A DNA stretch of 9,490 bases from Muribaculaceae bacterium. GTDB taxonomy: Bacteria > Bacteroidota > Bacteroidia > Bacteroidales > Muribaculaceae. Under the pieces are notes generated by a model. It was given only the letters and a program-made list of their open reading frames with translations. It was not told the DNA's origin and did not search any database. The stretch lies in assembly GCA_029057255.1 (NCBI GenBank), contig JAICZO010000087.1:1-9490 (forward strand). The letters run 5' to 3'. This document shows, piece by piece, positions 6,535 through 9,490 of this stretch. Each line of letters opens with the position of its first letter. Position 1 is the first letter of the stretch. The position numbers and the translations under genes were made by a program.

Positions 6535-8016
6535 CTATTTAACTTTCAGCGCAGCCTCCACATCGGCCTCGACGGTGGTGCCGCGGGCGAAGTCGTAGAG
6601 GGTTATGCTGCGCAGCTGATAGTAGTAGTGCCAGTAGGAGAACAGCTCCTGCAGCTGGCGCTTGCGGGCGTCGTCCTTGCTCTGCTGCGAGTCGTTGAGG
6701 TCGAGTGTCGAGATGCGTCCCACGAGGAAAGTCTCGACATTGGTCAGATAGCGGCGCTGAGCTATTTCGGTGGCGCGGTCGGCGAGGCGCAGCTGCTCGC
6801 GCTGGTTGTTGAAGCGCTCGACAAGCACGAAGAGATTGCTGTTGAAGTCGAGGGCCTCCTTGCGGAGCGTGTTCTCGATAAGCTCGCGGCGGCTCTCGGC
6901 CACCCTGACGGCGGCGCGGCGCTTGCCCCAGTCGATAAGAGGCACCGAGAAGCCTACCTGCACGACCTGATTGTCGCGCAGATTGCGGTATGCGCCGTCG
7001 GCTGTGTGGTCGGTGCCGGTGTATCCGACCTGCGCGTAGATATTTATCTGGCGCATGTTGCCCTTGGCCTTGGCCACTTCGTAGTCGGCCTCGAGCTGTC
7101 GGCGGCGGAGATTGTCGGCAAAGGGGTTGTTGTCGAGAGCATAGCCCAGTGCACGGTCATAGTCGACATAAATGTCGGGCAGGCGCGAGGGGTCGAGCGG
7201 CTCGATGGGCGTCTCGGGGTCTATGCCGAGGAACGACGCCAGCTGGAAGGTATGGCTCTTGAGCGTGCTCTCGCCCGACGATACCGACGAGCCGGCGTTG
7301 ATGAGCGTCAGCTCTATCTGCAGCAGGTCGTTCTCGCTTATCTGGCCCATGCGGCGCTTTGCCTGCGCCACCTCGTAGAGCTTGGAGGCGTTGGCATAGT
7401 TCTGTCGGGCCGACGCAAGGTCGTCGCGGGCGATGAGCATGTTGAAGAAGTACTGTATGGCCTGCATGGCCACTTCCTCGGTCTCGGTGATGAAGCGTGC
7501 ACGCGCCTCCTTGTACCGCACAGGCTCGATGCGCCGGCTCCAGCGCACGTCGTTGGCGGCGAAGAGCGGCTGGTTGAGGGTCAGCACCACGGGCAGCGAC
7601 ATGAACTGGTTGCCTATCTGTCCGCTGAGCTGGCGCATGAAGTCGAGCGACGTCGACAGCGACACCGTACCGCCGGTGAGCCATATGCGCTGCGAGAGCG
7701 ATATCGACCCGTTCAGCCCCAGATTGTCGTTGCGGACGAAAGAGTATGAGCCGTCAGCGTTCTGATAGCTCGAGTAGCGCTTGCTGTATGACGGCAGAGT
7801 GGCGTTGAAGCTCACTTCGGGCAGCAGGTCGGCACGGTAGGTGCGGTACTGCCAGTATGCCGAGCGTAGTTCGTCGATGGCTGCCGCGGCAGCCACGCTG
7901 CGTGCGCGTGCCATCGTCACGGCGTCGTCGAGCGACAGACGCAGCGTGTCGGCGGCAGCGCCACGGCAGCAGAGAGCGGCAAGCAGCAGCGGCAGTATTG
8001 TCAGTATTCTTGCCAT
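6535..8016 (-). CDS. TolC-family outer membrane efflux protein
   Basis: A 493-residue outer membrane factor of normal TolC-family length. The N terminus is a Sec signal peptide: MAR, hydrophobic core ILTILPLLLAAL, then RGAAA with predicted cleavage after Ala22. No proper lipobox is present despite two cysteines. The mature protein begins with LRLSLDDAVTMA, the usual opening of these proteins, and shows the internal duplication of the family: RRMGQISENDLLQIEL in the first half corresponds to LVGRISTLDLNDSQQ in the second, and the beta-barrel strand QVGFSVPLIDWGKRR is also typical. It should form the trimeric outer membrane channel of a tripartite exporter. ATG 8016 was preferred to an in-frame TTG at 8058 because it starts exactly at the signal peptide and lies 4 bases after the ATPase stop; the longer form would overlap the ATPase gene and bury the signal peptide. 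Confidence 0.93.
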   Translation of the reverse strand: MARILTILPLLLAALCCRGAAADTLRLSLDDAVTMARARSVAAAAAIDELRSAYWQYRTYRADLLPEVSFNATLPSYSKRYSSYQNADGSYSFVRNDNLGLNGSISLSQRIWLTGGTVSLSTSLDFMRQLSGQIGNQFMSLPVVLTLNQPLFAANDVRWSRRIEPVRYKEARARFITETEEVAMQAIQYFFNMLIARDDLASARQNYANASKLYEVAQAKRRMGQISENDLLQIELTLINAGSSVSSGESTLKSHTFQLASFLGIDPETPIEPLDPSRLPDIYVDYDRALGYALDNNPFADNLRRRQLEADYEVAKAKGNMRQINIYAQVGYTGTDHTADGAYRNLRDNQVVQVGFSVPLIDWGKRRAAVRVAESRRELIENTLRKEALDFNSNLFVLVERFNNQREQLRLADRATEIAQRRYLTNVETFLVGRISTLDLNDSQQSKDDARKRQLQELFSYWHYYYQLRSITLYDFARGTTVEADVEAALKVK

Positions 8017-8020
8017 ACTA

Positions 8021-8692
8021 TCAGACTGTGACCTGACGACCGTCGAAGAAGTGTACAATGCGGTCGGTCTCGCGGGCCTGGGCCTCGTTGTGCGTCACCA
8101 TGACCACGGTGCGGCCGTCTTCCTTGTTGAGGGTGTGCAGGATGTTCATGATCTCCGAGCCCATGCGCGAGTCAAGGTTGCCGCAAGGCTCGTCGGCGAG
8201 GATGATGGAGGGGTTGCCGACGATGGCTCGGGCGATGGCCACACGCTGGGCCTGACCGCCCGACAGCTGGCCGGGACGGTGACCCATGCGGTTGCTCAGG
8301 CCCACACGCTCGAGGGCGGCCTTTGCAAGCGCCGTCTTGTCGCCGCGGAAACCCTTGCGGTAGACAAGCGGCAGTGTGACATTATCGAGCACCGACAGGG
8401 TGCTGATCAGATGGAAGCTCTGGAAGATGAAGCCGAGAGTCTCGTTGCGGAAGCGGGCAAGCTCCTTGTCCTTGAGCCCGGTCACGACGCGGCCGTCGAT
8501 TTCGACCGTGCCCGAGGTGGGGCGGTCGAGCAGACCCATGATGTTGAGCATAGTGGACTTGCCGCAGCCCGACGGACCCATGATGGAGAGGAACTCGCCG
8601 CGGTTGACCGACAGGCTGACGTCAGAGAGCGCCTGGGTCTCGAGAGTATCGGTGGTATATACTTTGTTGATGCCTTTGAGATTGATAAGCAT
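8021..8692 (-). CDS. ABC transporter ATP-binding protein, MacB/LolD type
   Basis: A 223-residue ATPase, full length for the MacB/LolD/FtsE group. Motifs in order: Walker A GPSGCGKST (39-47), Q-loop Gln91 in FIFQSFHL, signature LSGGQAQR (143-150), Walker B IILADEP (163-169, catalytic Glu168), D-loop GNLDS (171-175), and switch His201 in VTHN. The usual ADEPTGNLD is ADEPCGNLD here, Cys170 replacing threonine. The protein should sit on the cytoplasmic face and power the FtsX-type permease encoded 35 bases upstream, as in mechanotransmission exporters (MacAB-TolC) or lipoprotein release systems (LolCDE). The TolC gene 4 bases downstream favours an exporter. Substrate could be a peptide, antibiotic, siderophore or lipid; the sequence does not say. 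ATG 8692 gives the family N terminus (MLINLKGINKVY). Confidence 0.95.
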   Translation of the reverse strand: MLINLKGINKVYTTDTLETQALSDVSLSVNRGEFLSIMGPSGCGKSTMLNIMGLLDRPTSGTVEIDGRVVTGLKDKELARFRNETLGFIFQSFHLISTLSVLDNVTLPLVYRKGFRGDKTALAKAALERVGLSNRMGHRPGQLSGGQAQRVAIARAIVGNPSIILADEPCGNLDSRMGSEIMNILHTLNKEDGRTVVMVTHNEAQARETDRIVHFFDGRQVTV

Positions 8693-8727
8693 GGTAGGGA
8701 TATGTTATGTTGATTTGAGACTAAGGT

Positions 8728-9490
8728 TTATTCATCGCGGAGAGCGTCGACAGGCTCGACGCGGCTCACCTTGCGGGCGGGGAAGTAGGTGCCGAGCAGG
8801 GTGCAGACGAGTATGAGCGCTATCACTATGCCCGAGATGATGAAGAAGTGCGACACGGGGTTCGACACCCAGTTGTCGATAAGGTTGACACCGTTGTTGT
8901 TGACGCCGCCGTTATTGAAGCCGAAGCGCATGGCGAACTGCATGTATATCAGGCAGCCTATCACTCCGGCAATAGTGGCCAGTGCCACGCCCTCGCCCAT
9001 CAGCAGGCTGATGACACTGCTGCGGTTGGCGCCGAAGGAGCGGTGCACGCCCATCTCGGTGACGCGGCGGCGTGTCTGCAGGAAGAACGAGCCTGTCACA
9101 CCCAGGGTGAGATTGAAGAGGAAGAACACGAGCAGGACTATCATCATGCTGCGGTCGGCAGTCACACCGTTGGCATACTCGCCAAAGGAGATGATATCGC
9201 TGTAGGAGCGCACCTGACGGATATAGAAGTTGCCTGTGATGAGTCCGGCAGACTCGTTGCGGGCCAGATTGTCGACCCATGCCCTGACATCGGTGCCGGG
9301 AGCGAGACGCACGAGTATAGAGGCGCCCTCGGAGCGCAGTTTCGCAGGTCGGAAGACAAGGTCGTTGGTGCGGGTATGCGACAGGTAGCGCACGCCCTCG
9401 GTGACACCGACGATGTTGTAGTAGAGGGTGTCGCCTTCGTTCTTCGGACGGACAAAGCGCTTGCCGACGGCGTCGCCGTCAGGCCAGAAG
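8728..9490 (-). CDS. MacB/FtsX-type ABC transporter permease, C-terminal part (5' end outside window)
   Basis: The frame is open from the right edge (first whole codon 9489-9487) to TAA 8730-8728, giving 253 C-terminal residues. The visible start, FWPDGDAVGKRF, then YYNIVGVTEGVRYL and NDLVFRP, is the end of a MacB-type periplasmic core domain. The FtsX domain follows: membrane segment MMIVLLVFFLFNLTLGV, the cytoplasmic coupling stretch TRRRVTEMGVHRSFGANR that contacts the ATPase, a second segment around GVALATIAGVIGCLIYM, a periplasmic asparagine-rich loop (FNNGGVNNNGVNLIDNW), a last segment ISGIVIALILVCTLLG, and the cytoplasmic tail PARKVSRVEPVDALRDE. GTG 9393 should not be taken as a start, since the core domain continues upstream of it. 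The gene is the first visible member of the exporter operon; a partner permease and an adaptor protein may lie beyond the edge. Confidence 0.9.
   Translation of the reverse strand, partial: FWPDGDAVGKRFVRPKNEGDTLYYNIVGVTEGVRYLSHTRTNDLVFRPAKLRSEGASILVRLAPGTDVRAWVDNLARNESAGLITGNFYIRQVRSYSDIISFGEYANGVTADRSMMIVLLVFFLFNLTLGVTGSFFLQTRRRVTEMGVHRSFGANRSSVISLLMGEGVALATIAGVIGCLIYMQFAMRFGFNNGGVNNNGVNLIDNWVSNPVSHFFIISGIVIALILVCTLLGTYFPARKVSRVEPVDALRDE

Noticed and set aside
6628..7749. Plus-strand open frame of 373 codons antisense to tolC
   Set aside because: It is the same codon-aligned antisense effect; the sense frame encodes a full TolC protein with a signal peptide.
7965..8016. Possible lipoprotein signal in the TolC protein (LAALCC)
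   Set aside because: The residue before either cysteine is Leu or Cys rather than Gly, Ala or Ser, and a good signal peptidase I site (GAAA before Asp23) follows.
7841..8713. Plus-strand open frame of 290 codons antisense to the start of tolC and to the ATPase gene
   Set aside because: It is codon-aligned antisense to the ATPase, which has all ABC motifs; no domain is recognisable in the plus-strand translation.

Overview
The window reads as chromosomal DNA from a GC-rich member of the Bacteroidota, most likely order Bacteroidales. This rests on promoter boxes matching the Bacteroidota consensus TAnnTTTG, the near absence of Shine-Dalgarno sequences before start codons, and protein families (a short SpoU methyltransferase, an 'MPASPIRRL'-type aminotransferase, a MacB/TolC export locus beside a sigma54-type two-component pair) that look typical of that group. 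The family cannot be fixed from this sequence; a GC-rich lineage such as Muribaculaceae or Rikenellaceae would fit. Coding is dense: no gene-free stretch exceeds 80 bases, and I see no RNA genes, insertion sequences, CRISPR arrays or convincing intrinsic terminators.

Left part (1-3926). The window opens inside the C-terminal part of a RecD2/UvrD-like helicase (+). It meets rfbC (-), a stand-alone dTDP-sugar 3,5-epimerase gene, tail to tail with 2 bases between the stop codons. An 80-base divergent region then carries two face-to-face promoters built on one imperfect dyad. The rightward promoter should drive a tight three-gene unit: a class I/II PLP aminotransferase, a SpoU/TrmH-family RNA 2'-O-methyltransferase, and an LD-carboxypeptidase (peptidase S66) that overlaps the methyltransferase stop codon by one base.

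Right part (3910-9490, all -). Reading leftward, in the direction of transcription: a MacB/FtsX-type ABC permease (5' end outside the window), its ATPase, a TolC-family outer membrane protein, an NtrC-type sigma54-activating response regulator, and a membrane histidine kinase with HAMP and PAS domains but almost no periplasmic loop. The permease, ATPase and TolC protein are parts of a tripartite exporter; the periplasmic adaptor (HlyD/MacA type) is not in the window and may be upstream. The regulator and kinase probably control this exporter. The regulator has its own TAnnTTTG box so close to the ATG that its mRNA may be nearly leaderless. The kinase gene overlaps the 3' end of the LD-carboxypeptidase gene by 17 bases in convergent orientation.

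Nothing here is a clearly new system. The most interesting points are the interleaved divergent promoter, the exporter plus sigma54 two-component module with a kinase lacking a periplasmic sensor domain, and the nearly leaderless regulator transcript.
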